Origin: Parabacteroides faecalis
GTDB lineage: Bacteria > Bacteroidota > Bacteroidia > Bacteroidales > Tannerellaceae
Direction of reading: 5' to 3'
DNA length: 64,000 bases
Assembly (NCBI RefSeq): GCF_022809355.1
Contig: NZ_JAKZMM010000009.1
Location: 48,331 to 112,330 of the forward strand
Shown here: positions 52,794-61,946 of the stretch, one piece after another
Layout: the number at the start of each line of letters is the position of its first letter
Numbering within the stretch: position 1 is the first letter of the stretch
The notes under the pieces: generated by a model
The model's input: only the letters and a program-made list of their open reading frames with translations
Database searches by the model: none
What the model was told of the DNA's origin: nothing
Position numbers and translations under genes: made by a program

Positions 52794-53840
52794 TTATGGA
52801 TTCATGGAAATCAAATACTTCGAAAAACCGGACGATTCCATGATATTGTATCCGGTGGAATCACCCGAACAGATCAGGAAATATTCGATTTCGGGCAATT
52901 TCTGCTTCAATTCTTCAGCTCCTTTTGAACCTAATACCATGCAAGCCGTAGCACAGGCATCAGCCAACATCGCTGTCGGAGCAATTACTGTCGCACTTAA
53001 CACATCCCTTTGTACCGGACATCCTTCCCGAGGATCAATGGTATGGGCATATTTCTTTCCGTCTTTGATGTAGAAGTTCCGGTAATTGCCTGATGTAGCC
53101 ATACCCCGGCGTCCGTTGTTACGGGCTGTTTCGGCCGTTTGTCCTTTGGGCCACAGATGAATTGTTGCCTGTAAGTCCTGACTCAGGCCTGTGCTGTCGT
53201 CTACCGGACGGGTAATTCCCAGTTTCCAGTATTCACCCCGCTGATTGATTCCTTTGGTAACGATCTCGCCTCCAAATTCAATCATGTAGTTCTGAATACC
53301 TTTTTTGTCGAACAGATCGGCAATCATGTCGCATACCGTTCCATCGGCCAGCGAAGAACAATTCAGGATTAAACGGGGATCTTCCTTTACGATCTCCTTG
53401 CCTTTAAGCTGAACTTTCTGATAACCGACAAACTGTTTGATACTGTCGATATGTTGTGGAGTAATACTGTCCTGTTTACTGAAACCGAATCCCCAAAGGT
53501 TGATCAACGGGGCACAGGTTATATCGTAGGCTCCGTTCGTATAGGCAGAGACCAACATGGCTGTACGAAAAAGCGAACGGAAAGTACTGTCTTCTACCTG
53601 AGTCAGTTCATTCCGGTTGATCTGAGAGACAATAGAGGTGGAATCAAAGGCATTGAAGAGGTAATAAAAACGATCCAGTTCTGCCTTGATTTCGTTGTCG
53701 AGCGGCTTGTCATATTGATACTTGATATGATACGGAGTATGCAGCCGACCGCTATATGTGTAATAAGATTGAGAAACCTGCTGGCAGCTTCCCAATAGAA
53801 GTGCCAACAGGCTTATCGCTACTAATGTTATCTGTTTCAT
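52794..53840 (-). CDS. apbE: FAD:protein FMN transferase (ApbE)
   Basis: A 348-residue lipoprotein (signal LLALLLGSCQQ) that attaches FMN to threonine residues of Na+-NQR/RNF subunits and related proteins in the periplasm. Typical motifs are SSLADGTVCDMIADLF, MIEFGGEIVTKG, ATSGNYRNFYIKDGKKYAHTIDPREGCPV, and LADACATACMVLG. The length is standard. It begins 6 bases after prfC and is the last gene of a five-gene minus-strand operon. Confidence 0.93.
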   Translation of the reverse strand: MKQITLVAISLLALLLGSCQQVSQSYYTYSGRLHTPYHIKYQYDKPLDNEIKAELDRFYYLFNAFDSTSIVSQINRNELTQVEDSTFRSLFRTAMLVSAYTNGAYDITCAPLINLWGFGFSKQDSITPQHIDSIKQFVGYQKVQLKGKEIVKEDPRLILNCSSLADGTVCDMIADLFDKKGIQNYMIEFGGEIVTKGINQRGEYWKLGITRPVDDSTGLSQDLQATIHLWPKGQTAETARNNGRRGMATSGNYRNFYIKDGKKYAHTIDPREGCPVQRDVLSATVIAPTAMLADACATACMVLGSKGAEELKQKLPEIEYFLICSGDSTGYNIMESSGFSKYLISMNP

Positions 53841-53846
53841 GCGTCG

Positions 53847-55427
53847 TTAAAACTCTGAAGTGAAATGGAATTTGATATCCGGAAAGTCTTGTTGTGCCAT
53901 CATCAAGACATAATTAGAATCGGCCAGATAAACATCACGCCCTTCTTTATCCAAAGCCATATATTGGGCTTTACGTTTCTTGAAGTTCTCTAACATGGCA
54001 GCGTTGTCACTTTCAATCCAACAGGCTTTATACAGACTGATAGGTTCCCAGCGGCATTGTGCTCCGTATTCGTGTAACAGACGATATTGGATTACCTCGA
54101 ATTGCAGCTGTCCTACAGTACCGATAATCTTCCGACCGTTGAACTGGTTGGTAAACAACTGGGCAACACCTTCGTCCATCAGTTGCTCGATTCCTTTGTT
54201 CAGCTGTTTGGCTTTCATCGGATCTGCATTTTCAATGTATTTGAACATTTCTGGCGAGAAGCTGGGCAGACCTTTGAAATGCAGGTCTTCTCCGGCAGTC
54301 AGGGTATCACCGATCTTAAAGTTACCGGTATCCGGAAGACCAACGATATCACCGGCGTATGCTTCATCTACGACCTCTTTCTTTTGTGCCATGAATGCTG
54401 TCGGACTGCTGAAACGCATCATCTTTCCGAAACGGACGTGCTTGTAGTTGACATTCCGTTCGAATTTACCGGAGCAGATCTTAACAAAGGCAATACAACT
54501 GCGGTGATTGGGGTCCATGTTGGCATGGATCTTAAATACGAATCCAGTGAATGCTTCTTCATTAGGATCTACCACTCGTTCGATTGCTTGTACTGGACGA
54601 GGAGACGGGGCTATCTGAATGAAGCAATCCAGCAATTCTTTCACGCCGAAGTTATTCAGTGCGGAACCAAAGAAAACAGGAGCGATATCACCCGAAAGAT
54701 AGGTGTTTACATCAAATTCTGGATAAACTCCTTCCACCAGTTCCAGATCCATACGTAATTTCTCTGCCTGTGCCGGATCAATGTAATTTTCCAGCTCCGG
54801 ACTGTTGATATCTTTGAATTCGACATTCTCGGTTACGTATTGCTTACTGGGCGTATATAAGTTCAGCTTCTGTTCGTAAATGTTATACACTCCGCGGAAA
54901 CGCTGTCCCATATCGATCGGCCAACTCAACGGACGGACCTTGATATGCAGTTCTTCCTCGATTTCATCAAGCAGATCAAAAGGATCTTTACCGTCGCGGT
55001 CCATTTTGTTGACAAACACGATCACCGGAGTTTTCCGCATACGGCATACTTCCATCAGTTTACGCGTCTGAGCCTCGACACCTTTCGCTACGTCAATCAC
55101 GATGATGACACTATCTACGGCAGTCAGTGTTCGGAATGTATCCTCGGCGAAATCCTGGTGACCCGGTGTATCCAGAATGTTAATCTTATGGTCGGCATAA
55201 TCGAATGCCATGACAGAGGTAGCTACAGAGATACCACGCTGTTTCTCGATTTCCATCCAGTCGGACGTTGCCGTCTTTTTGATCTTGTTCGATTTTACTG
55301 CCCCTGCCACATGAATGGCACCTCCGAAAAGCAACAGCTTCTCGGTCAGGGTTGTCTTACCGGCATCCGGGTGACTGATAATCGCAAATGTTCTTCTTCT
55401 TTCAATTTCTTCGGAGTATTGACCCAT
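53847..55427 (-). CDS. prfC: Peptide chain release factor 3
   Basis: A 526-residue translational GTPase that recycles RF1/RF2 from the ribosome after termination. G1 is [15 protein letters not shown]2 the [21 protein letters not shown] region, G3 DTPGHQDF, G4 [10 protein letters not shown]. The full three-domain length is present. It lies between rfbD (15 bases) and apbE (6 bases) in one operon. Confidence 0.96.
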   Translation of the reverse strand: MGQYSEEIERRRTFAIISHPDAGKTTLTEKLLLFGGAIHVAGAVKSNKIKKTATSDWMEIEKQRGISVATSVMAFDYADHKINILDTPGHQDFAEDTFRTLTAVDSVIIVIDVAKGVEAQTRKLMEVCRMRKTPVIVFVNKMDRDGKDPFDLLDEIEEELHIKVRPLSWPIDMGQRFRGVYNIYEQKLNLYTPSKQYVTENVEFKDINSPELENYIDPAQAEKLRMDLELVEGVYPEFDVNTYLSGDIAPVFFGSALNNFGVKELLDCFIQIAPSPRPVQAIERVVDPNEEAFTGFVFKIHANMDPNHRSCIAFVKICSGKFERNVNYKHVRFGKMMRFSSPTAFMAQKKEVVDEAYAGDIVGLPDTGNFKIGDTLTAGEDLHFKGLPSFSPEMFKYIENADPMKAKQLNKGIEQLMDEGVAQLFTNQFNGRKIIGTVGQLQFEVIQYRLLHEYGAQCRWEPISLYKACWIESDNAAMLENFKKRKAQYMALDKEGRDVYLADSNYVLMMAQQDFPDIKFHFTSEF

Positions 55428-55442
55428 TTCTTTTTGTGCTTC

Positions 55443-56318
55443 TTATTTCTTGATTACATTCATATTTTCCATACATTTCCGAAGGCTTTCTTCCCAGTGA
55501 GGAATTGTTAAGCCATAGGAAGATTTGATTTTCTGTTTGTTCAGTACGCTGAAATGCGGACGAACAGCTTTCGTTGGATAATCTTTCGATTCGATCGGGA
55601 CTACCCGGGCCTTCAGACCAGCCAGCGAGATGATCTTGACTGTAAAATCGTACCAGCTACAAACACCTTCATCCGAGAAGTGATAGATTCCCGGTTGATA
55701 TTGTCCTTGTTCGGCTTGTTCCAGGATGGATAATAAGGCAATGGCCAAGTCGGTTGCGTAAGTAGGACTTCCCACCTGATCAAATACTACCCGGATCTCC
55801 TCACGTTCAGCTCCCAAACGAAGCATGGTCTTGACAAAATTATTTCCGTACTCGGAATATAACCAGGCTGTCCGGACAATGACGGCATCCGGGCAAATCT
55901 CCTGCAGAACCTCTTCTCCGGCTCTTTTGGTAGAGCCATATACCGATTGGGGATTTGTCGTGTCTGTTTCCCGGTAAGGAATACAAGATGTACCGTCGAA
56001 TACATAATCGGTTGATACGTGAATAACTTTCGCCTGGCACTTTTGGGCGGCCCGAGCCAGATTGGCTACCGCATCCCGGTTGATCTGTTCGCAAAGTTCC
56101 AGGTTCTCTTCAGCCTTGTCGACTGCAGTATAAGCGGCACAGTTCAGGATGTAATCTACCGGATGCGTTTGGATAAAGGCATCCACACTTTCTTCTTTGC
56201 AGATGTCTAATGTATCTACATCTGTAAAGAGAAACTGAAAGCGGTTATATGCTCCGGAAAGACAACGGATAGAAGTTCCCAATTGTCCGTTTGCTCCGGT
56301 AACCAATACTGTTTTCAT
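55443..56318 (-). CDS. rfbD: dTDP-4-dehydrorhamnose reductase
   Basis: A 291-residue short-chain reductase catalysing the last step of dTDP-L-rhamnose synthesis. NAD(P) motif TGANGQLGT near the N-terminus, VHVSTDYVFDG, and the catalytic YGSTKRAGE (Tyr-x3-Lys) are visible. I start at the ATG at 56318 (MKTVLVTG); an ATG at 56330 would overlap the upstream DUF4924 gene by 8 bases. The other rhamnose genes (rfbABC) are not in the window, so this is a separated member, as often in Bacteroidales. Confidence 0.92.
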   Translation of the reverse strand: MKTVLVTGANGQLGTSIRCLSGAYNRFQFLFTDVDTLDICKEESVDAFIQTHPVDYILNCAAYTAVDKAEENLELCEQINRDAVANLARAAQKCQAKVIHVSTDYVFDGTSCIPYRETDTTNPQSVYGSTKRAGEEVLQEICPDAVIVRTAWLYSEYGNNFVKTMLRLGAEREEIRVVFDQVGSPTYATDLAIALLSILEQAEQGQYQPGIYHFSDEGVCSWYDFTVKIISLAGLKARVVPIESKDYPTKAVRPHFSVLNKQKIKSSYGLTIPHWEESLRKCMENMNVIKK

Positions 56319-56322
56319 ATCT

Positions 56323-56874
56323 TTATTCATCTTCTAATTCAAGTTCTCCGTTCATATCAGCTCTGTATTTCTCTGCCAGCAAAGCGAGGAATGAACTGAT
56401 TTGTTTTATCCCATCCAATGTCTCAGCGCTGATTTCCTTTCCTTGCATCCGCAGCATCAGGTATCCATATACGGCAGTAAAGCATGTTTCCAGTTCCGGA
56501 ATGTCGTTTCCGCCTGACTTGGCACGCAACTGTACGATATAAGGAAGCGTTTTGTAATAGGCCGCTCCATAAATCATTTCTTTCGGAGATTTCAGGAGAC
56601 GCAAATGCAGATCCGTCAGCGTTATGATAACATTCTTGTTCAATTGAATGTGACCAGATTCTTTGACACCTTCGCTTCGCATCATTTCAATCAGTTCTTC
56701 ATACCAGCGGGCTATTTCTTCTTTCACTTCGTCCGGCTGGTTATAACGGGCAATGACTTTATCCCGTATTTCGTCCATATCAAAATGATTGGCACGGATC
56801 AAATCTTCTACCTGCCACATGTACAGCAGGTATTCGCATATATTTTCTTTTCTTTTTTGTCTGGCAATAATCAT
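56323..56874 (-). CDS. DUF4924 family protein
   Basis: A 183-residue helical cytoplasmic protein. MIIARQKRKENICEYLLYMWQVEDLIRANHFDMDEI is the typical beginning of DUF4924, a Bacteroidetes family of unknown function. Its ATG overlaps the stop of the Mur-like gene by 4 bases, and it is followed directly by rfbD, so translation is coupled along the operon. Confidence 0.88.
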   Translation of the reverse strand: MIIARQKRKENICEYLLYMWQVEDLIRANHFDMDEIRDKVIARYNQPDEVKEEIARWYEELIEMMRSEGVKESGHIQLNKNVIITLTDLHLRLLKSPKEMIYGAAYYKTLPYIVQLRAKSGGNDIPELETCFTAVYGYLMLRMQGKEISAETLDGIKQISSFLALLAEKYRADMNGELELEDE

Positions 56875-57797
56875 AGTGATAATGCTAAAGTAAACTCTGA
56901 TACAGCCTGATAGAAATCAGCATCTTTGATGCCCAGTTGCCGACATGCCAGACGGGCAGCATTGATGTTGATCAGAAAATGATGATTTAATATCCGGATG
57001 GGATACTTTCCATACCGGGTGTCCAGATAAACCTGCCCTTCTTCTTCAACGATCGGATGTCCTTCAAACGGGATTGCTGTGATGTCATTCCGGATATCCT
57101 GAACTAATTCTCCGATGACAGGGTCACCTCCGTAGTAAATTAATTTCCCTTCTCGTTCAATAGAAGTGGAAAAACAACGGTAAGTGGACATATAAGCTTC
57201 CGGAGAGTCATGATCTTGAGATGAATCCCAATTCAAGTTCGTCATGATGGCGATATGCGGACGATAAAATTCCAATTGAGAGCGTTTCTCGATTACCGAC
57301 GTGATGTGTTCATCTCCTTCAATAAGAGCGATACGAGCTTCATAACTGAAATGCAGATGTTTGTCTAAACCCGGTATTTCGCTGGTAGTAGCATAGTCGA
57401 AAGCCATTTTTTGCTTGCGCAGTGCAGCTGCTATCATAGCGATGATAATCTTTCGTCCCCGACTTCCGGCAATGACCACTCTTGTTTTTGACTTTGTGCG
57501 CTGATATATGAATTCCGGTATTGATTGGATTAACAGCCCCAACTCTTTCGCGCGCTGAAATTCCGGATTATCTTGTGTTACTTTACTCCCTAGTACCACC
57601 GAATATGTATTCTTTGCCAATTTCTCCGGGAACCATCCGTTACCAAAGCAGGTAATTTCATCCTGTTCCAACTCTTCTTCCAGTTCCGAAGAAACTTCGG
57701 TACCGGAGACACTGACCTCATATCCTTTGTCGTGGATAGCATGGGCTAGCTCTAAAACCAGGGGATCCGTGATTGAAATCAAATGAATTTTTCGCAT
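56871..57797 (-). CDS. Mur ligase-like protein with degenerate P-loop
   Basis: A 308-residue protein resembling the N-terminal and part of the central domain of Mpl/MurC (KIHLISITDPLVLELAHAIHDKGYEV at the start). The ATP-binding loop, GSHGKT in Mpl, reads GSRGRK in VVIAGSRGRKIIIAMI, so the P-loop lysine and threonine are altered. The C-terminal ligase domain is also missing (Mpl is about 450 residues). It may be a pseudoenzyme or bind sugar-peptides. The ATG at 57797 is set by the -7 box at 57816-57823. It is first in the operon with DUF4924, rfbD, prfC and apbE. Confidence 0.8.
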   Translation of the reverse strand: MRKIHLISITDPLVLELAHAIHDKGYEVSVSGTEVSSELEEELEQDEITCFGNGWFPEKLAKNTYSVVLGSKVTQDNPEFQRAKELGLLIQSIPEFIYQRTKSKTRVVIAGSRGRKIIIAMIAAALRKQKMAFDYATTSEIPGLDKHLHFSYEARIALIEGDEHITSVIEKRSQLEFYRPHIAIMTNLNWDSSQDHDSPEAYMSTYRCFSTSIEREGKLIYYGGDPVIGELVQDIRNDITAIPFEGHPIVEEEGQVYLDTRYGKYPIRILNHHFLININAARLACRQLGIKDADFYQAVSEFTLALSL

Positions 57798-57815
57798 TGT
57801 TAGGATTTTATAGGG

Positions 57816-57823
57816 CAAAAGTA
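57816..57823 (-). promoter_or_regulatory. -7 box of the Mur-like / rfbD / prfC / apbE operon
   Basis: TACTTTTG on the minus strand, 18 bases before the ATG at 57797. Confidence 0.55.
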
Positions 57824-58808
57824 CGAAAAAATCTTCACACTCGTTTTTAATTTCTCAATCTTTGATGGGTATACTGGCGCTTTATTCACAATGTTAAGCA
57901 GATCTCTTAATCTGAAAATGTCAAGAAGGCTGATATGTAATGAGATGGTTTGTTATCAAATCGTTTAGCTTTTTTAATTTGAACTTATTATTGTGCGCAC
58001 ACTACTATTTAAATGAAATAATTTAAAAACAAACTTCACTATGTGGAGAAGTCTATTTGTCAATCCGTTTGTGAATTGTTGTTTCAAGATTCAAAAGGGA
58101 CAAGCCCTTATCAACTGTTTGGAAAGGAGACTAAAGATTATCAATAGGATTAAGAGGAGAAGGGCAGAGTGAAAAGACAGTGGTGATGAGGGTGAAGATT
58201 GTTATAATAAATCTGGTTGAAGATTGTAACTGAAATAAACGAGGATCGGATGCAAATTCAAAGAGGATCGTTAACGATTCTCACTTATTTTGTAGAAAAA
58301 GATGCTGGCCTTTTGGTAAATTCATGTCTAGCCTTTCATCAAAATACGTCAGCTTTTTTATCATTTACATGGAAAAGAATAATATGTGCGTTTTATACAC
58401 TGATTATCAATTGTATAATATTAGGTAAATAATATTTGTGGAAGTCGTAAATTTTTGTTGTAAAAATATTTTTGTATAAAGTGATAAAAATCTTTTGAAA
58501 TGTGAAAAAATATCCATATAATTGCACTCAATGTAGCATTTGATGGATGTGAATAACAGAACTGATGTGATATTTCTCATTTTAAAGTTTCGAGAGGTTG
58601 AGTAAAATGAAATAAATCTGTATTTCAGTGGAAATTAAAAGAGTGTGAAATAGAAAGGATTTAAAAAGTGAAGATGTTAAGTCTTTTTGGGAAGTAAAAT
58701 GAGGATTAACTCAGAACGAGTAAACTGTTAACTATTGCTAATGCTAAAATTAAAAAATGAGGAGTGTGTTCTTAATATTATTTTCCTTATTCTAATAAAT
58801 AGTATTAT
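57824..58808. other. 1 kb AT-rich intergenic stretch upstream of susC
   Basis: No gene is supported. It holds a CAATCCGTTTGTGAATTG hairpin with a flank shared with 40003-40037 (58030-58078), and a diverged copy of the dispersed repeat seen at 39708-39880 (58237-58375). The last 400 bases are strongly AT-rich and probably contain the susC promoter and leader, but no -7 box stands out. Confidence 0.6.
58237..58375 (+). repeat. Divergent dispersed repeat with ACGCCGG-like units, copy 3
   Basis: It shares with 39708-39880 the order ATAAACGAG, GTAGAAAAAG-type, AAATTCATG, then CATCAAAATACGTCAGC and TTTTTTATCATTTAC. This is the most degenerate copy. Confidence 0.6.
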
Positions 58809-61800
58809 ATGAAAAACAAATGTCAACCTTTATTCTATTCAGGTAAAATTGCAAAGATTTCTACCTTATGCCTATTACTACCGGCTCTGTCAGTGGTCAG
58901 TGTACAGGCTGGTGGATTTAGTTCTGATAGGACTATGACCGGAATTACTCAACAAGGAAAGATGATTTCTGGTGTAATTGTTGATCAGACAGGTATGCCT
59001 ATTATTGGGGCAAATGTAATCATCAAAGGAACAACATTGGGATCCATTACGGATATGGATGGTAAGTTTACCATTCCTGATGTTCCAGCTGATGCTATAT
59101 TACAAATCTCATATATAGGTTATAAATCCATAGAGATGCCAGTTGGCACAAAAACAGAATTCAACATTACTTTATCGGAAGATTCTGAAAAACTAGAAGA
59201 AGTTGTCGTAGTTGGTTATGGCGTGCAGAAGAAAGTCACAGTAACAGGTTCTGTGGCAAGTGTAACCGGAGAAGAATTGAAAGCTTCGCCAACTTCAAAC
59301 TTAACGAATGCGATGGTGGGTCGTATGCCAGGTGTCATTGGTTTCCAAACAGCTGATGAACCAGGAGGGGGTGGTACTACCATTCGCATTCGTGGTACTA
59401 ACTCATTAGGAAGTAAAGATCCGTTGATCGTTATTGATGGTATTCCGGATAGAGGGGGTGGTATGAACCGTTTGAACCCGAATGAAATTGAATCCATGTC
59501 TGTATTGAAAGATGCCTCTGCTGCCATTTACGGTGCTCGTGCCGCGAATGGTGTAATCTTGATTACAACCAAGCGAGGAAAAGAAGGAAAGCCAACAGTT
59601 TCATTTAATGCAAGTGCAGGTTTCTCTCAACCGAGTCGTTTGCCAGAAATGTGTAATGCTTATGAATATGCGACCATGGTCAATGAAATAAATCCAGGAA
59701 CTTGGTCTGATGAAGATTTAAGATTATTCCAGACCGGTGAAGATCCATGGGGACATCCTGATACAGATTGGTTTGATACCGTATTAAAAAATGCTTCTCC
59801 TGTTTATAGAGCAGATGTTGGTGTGAGCGGTGGTACCGATATCGTTAAATATTATGTGAATCTGGCGGCCAATGGTGAAGATGGATTATATAAAAATTCA
59901 CAGAACCGTTATGATCAATATAGTATCCGAACCAATTTAGATATCAAGACCAGTCAGTATGTAAACTTCCAAATTGGATCAACGGCTCGCTTTGAGAATA
60001 CAAATTATCCAGCGAAGGCGGCGTCCAGTATTTTCTCAGGTATCCGTCGTGGTAAACCAACTCAGGTGGCATTTTGGCCGACTGGGGAACCAGGACCGGA
60101 TTTGGAGCGTGGAGATAACCCGGCCGTAACTTGTACAGACTTGGCAGGTAAAGATCATTATAAAGACTATTATGTGCAAAATAATGCATCTGTCAATATC
60201 AAAATTCCATGGGTTGAAGGACTTTCTTTACGTGGTAATGCTTCGTATGATGTCCATTTCCAGAATCGGCATAAATTTGAGCGTCCGGTTTATCTGTATT
60301 CATGGGATGGTGTACACTATGACAGTTCTGGTTTGAGTGGAGCTAAGCGTTGGTTGGAATCTCCTCAACTCGAGCGTAAACATATTGAACAAACAGACTG
60401 GATGACCAACTTAATGATAGATTATAACCGTACATTTGACAAACATACTTTTGGCGTAACATTCGGTATTGAAGCTCAAAAGAAACATTATGAAGAGACT
60501 TATGCCTTCCGTAAAGGTTTCATTTCTGATACAAAGCCTGAACTGAATTTGGGAGGTGAAGAAGGAATACAGGCTAATGGTTATTCTTGGAATGAATCTC
60601 GCTTGAATTACTTTGGCCGTTTATCATACAACTACCTGGAACGTTACTTATTCGAATTTGTATGGCGTGTTGATGGTTCATATCGTTTCCCGAAAAACAA
60701 ACGTTACGGTTTCTTCCCGGGAGTATCGGCTGCATGGCGTGTATCTGAAGAAAATTGGTGGAAAGACAATATTGGTTTTATCGAATATTTTAAATTAAGA
60801 GGTTCCGTTTCTCAGACAGGTAATGACGCTTTGTTGGATGCAGATGGTAATTATGACCGTTCTATCCAGTATTTGAATACTTATGGTTTTAATACTGCGG
60901 GAAATGTTTTCGGAGGCGTGGAATATAAACGTTTGTACCCAACTCGTACTCCAAATCCTGACATTACATGGGAGGTTGGAACAACCTATGATGTTGGTTT
61001 GGATTTTAAATTCCTTGATAATCGTTTGAGTTTGGAGGGGGACGTATTTTATCATAAACGTACCAATATGTTGATTTCAAGAAACGCTTCTTTGCCGGAA
61101 ATTACGGGTATTACGTTGCCTCGTGAGAATATTGGTAAGATGAAAAACCGTGGTTTTGAAATGTTATTGGGTTGGAATGATAAAATTGGTGAAGTGGAAT
61201 ATTCTGCTTCATTCAATATGACGTATGCTAAGAATGAAATTTTATTCTGGGATGAAACCCCAGGTGTTCCCTCTTATCAAGTTTCTACAGGAATGCCGGT
61301 TGATACAGAATTGTATTATATTGCTGATGGCATTTTCCGTGATCAGGCTGAAGTAGATGCTTATCCGCATTGGGAAGGTGCACAGCCAGGTGATATCCGC
61401 TTTAAGGATGTGAATAGCGATGGAAAGATCGATGCTGATGACCGTATTCGTTCAGACAAGAATCAAGAACCTCGGTTTGTTGGAGGTTTAACTTTAGGTT
61501 TGAATTGGAAAGGTTGGGATTTGATGGCTTTGTTCCAAGGAGCAACAGGTGGTCAGGTCTATATTCAGACTTGGTCTGGTACGATCGGTAATTTCTTGAA
61601 AAGCTATTATGATGAACGTTGGACTCCGGAAAATCCAGACGCAACAGGTCCTCGTACTTACGAACGAGAGAACCAATATTGGATTACCAACCGAAATACA
61701 TATTTCTTGCGTAACGCTAATTATTTGCGTTTGAAGAACATTGAATTGGGTTATACATTCCATAATAATGTATTGCAAAAAATAGGATTGAGTAAATTGA

Positions 61801-61934
61801 GAATTTATTCAAATGCAACCAATGTGTTCTGTATTGATGGTGTAAAAGATGCCGATCCAGAACAGCGAGACATCAATTTGGAAGCATATCCTTTGAGACG
61901 AATTATTAATTTTGGTATTCAAGCAACATTCTAA
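58809..61934 (+). CDS. SusC/RagA-type TonB-dependent outer-membrane transporter
   Basis: A 1041-residue porin that imports oligosaccharides or peptides with TonB energy. Order: signal peptide (LCLLLPALSVVSVQAGG), carboxypeptidase-D-regulatory-like domain (about 50-125: ISGVIVDQTGMPIIGANVIIKGTTLGSITDMDG), TonB box/link EEVVVVGYGVQKK, plug domain with the SusC-type ALIYG-like IYGARAANGVILITTKRG, then a 22-strand barrel ending in INFGIQATF. No N-terminal signalling extension for an anti-sigma factor is seen. The susD partner starts 13 bases downstream. The substrate cannot be told; no enzymes of this locus are in the window. Confidence 0.94.
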   Translation: MKNKCQPLFYSGKIAKISTLCLLLPALSVVSVQAGGFSSDRTMTGITQQGKMISGVIVDQTGMPIIGANVIIKGTTLGSITDMDGKFTIPDVPADAILQISYIGYKSIEMPVGTKTEFNITLSEDSEKLEEVVVVGYGVQKKVTVTGSVASVTGEELKASPTSNLTNAMVGRMPGVIGFQTADEPGGGGTTIRIRGTNSLGSKDPLIVIDGIPDRGGGMNRLNPNEIESMSVLKDASAAIYGARAANGVILITTKRGKEGKPTVSFNASAGFSQPSRLPEMCNAYEYATMVNEINPGTWSDEDLRLFQTGEDPWGHPDTDWFDTVLKNASPVYRADVGVSGGTDIVKYYVNLAANGEDGLYKNSQNRYDQYSIRTNLDIKTSQYVNFQIGSTARFENTNYPAKAASSIFSGIRRGKPTQVAFWPTGEPGPDLERGDNPAVTCTDLAGKDHYKDYYVQNNASVNIKIPWVEGLSLRGNASYDVHFQNRHKFERPVYLYSWDGVHYDSSGLSGAKRWLESPQLERKHIEQTDWMTNLMIDYNRTFDKHTFGVTFGIEAQKKHYEETYAFRKGFISDTKPELNLGGEEGIQANGYSWNESRLNYFGRLSYNYLERYLFEFVWRVDGSYRFPKNKRYGFFPGVSAAWRVSEENWWKDNIGFIEYFKLRGSVSQTGNDALLDADGNYDRSIQYLNTYGFNTAGNVFGGVEYKRLYPTRTPNPDITWEVGTTYDVGLDFKFLDNRLSLEGDVFYHKRTNMLISRNASLPEITGITLPRENIGKMKNRGFEMLLGWNDKIGEVEYSASFNMTYAKNEILFWDETPGVPSYQVSTGMPVDTELYYIADGIFRDQAEVDAYPHWEGAQPGDIRFKDVNSDGKIDADDRIRSDKNQEPRFVGGLTLGLNWKGWDLMALFQGATGGQVYIQTWSGTIGNFLKSYYDERWTPENPDATGPRTYERENQYWITNRNTYFLRNANYLRLKNIELGYTFHNNVLQKIGLSKLRIYSNATNVFCIDGVKDADPEQRDINLEAYPLRRIINFGIQATF

Positions 61935-61946
61935 TACATAATATTT

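Noticed and set aside
58217..58432. Small gene upstream of susC
   Set aside because: The frame covers the dispersed repeat copy at 58237-58375 and has no homologous counterpart frame in the copy at 39708-39880.
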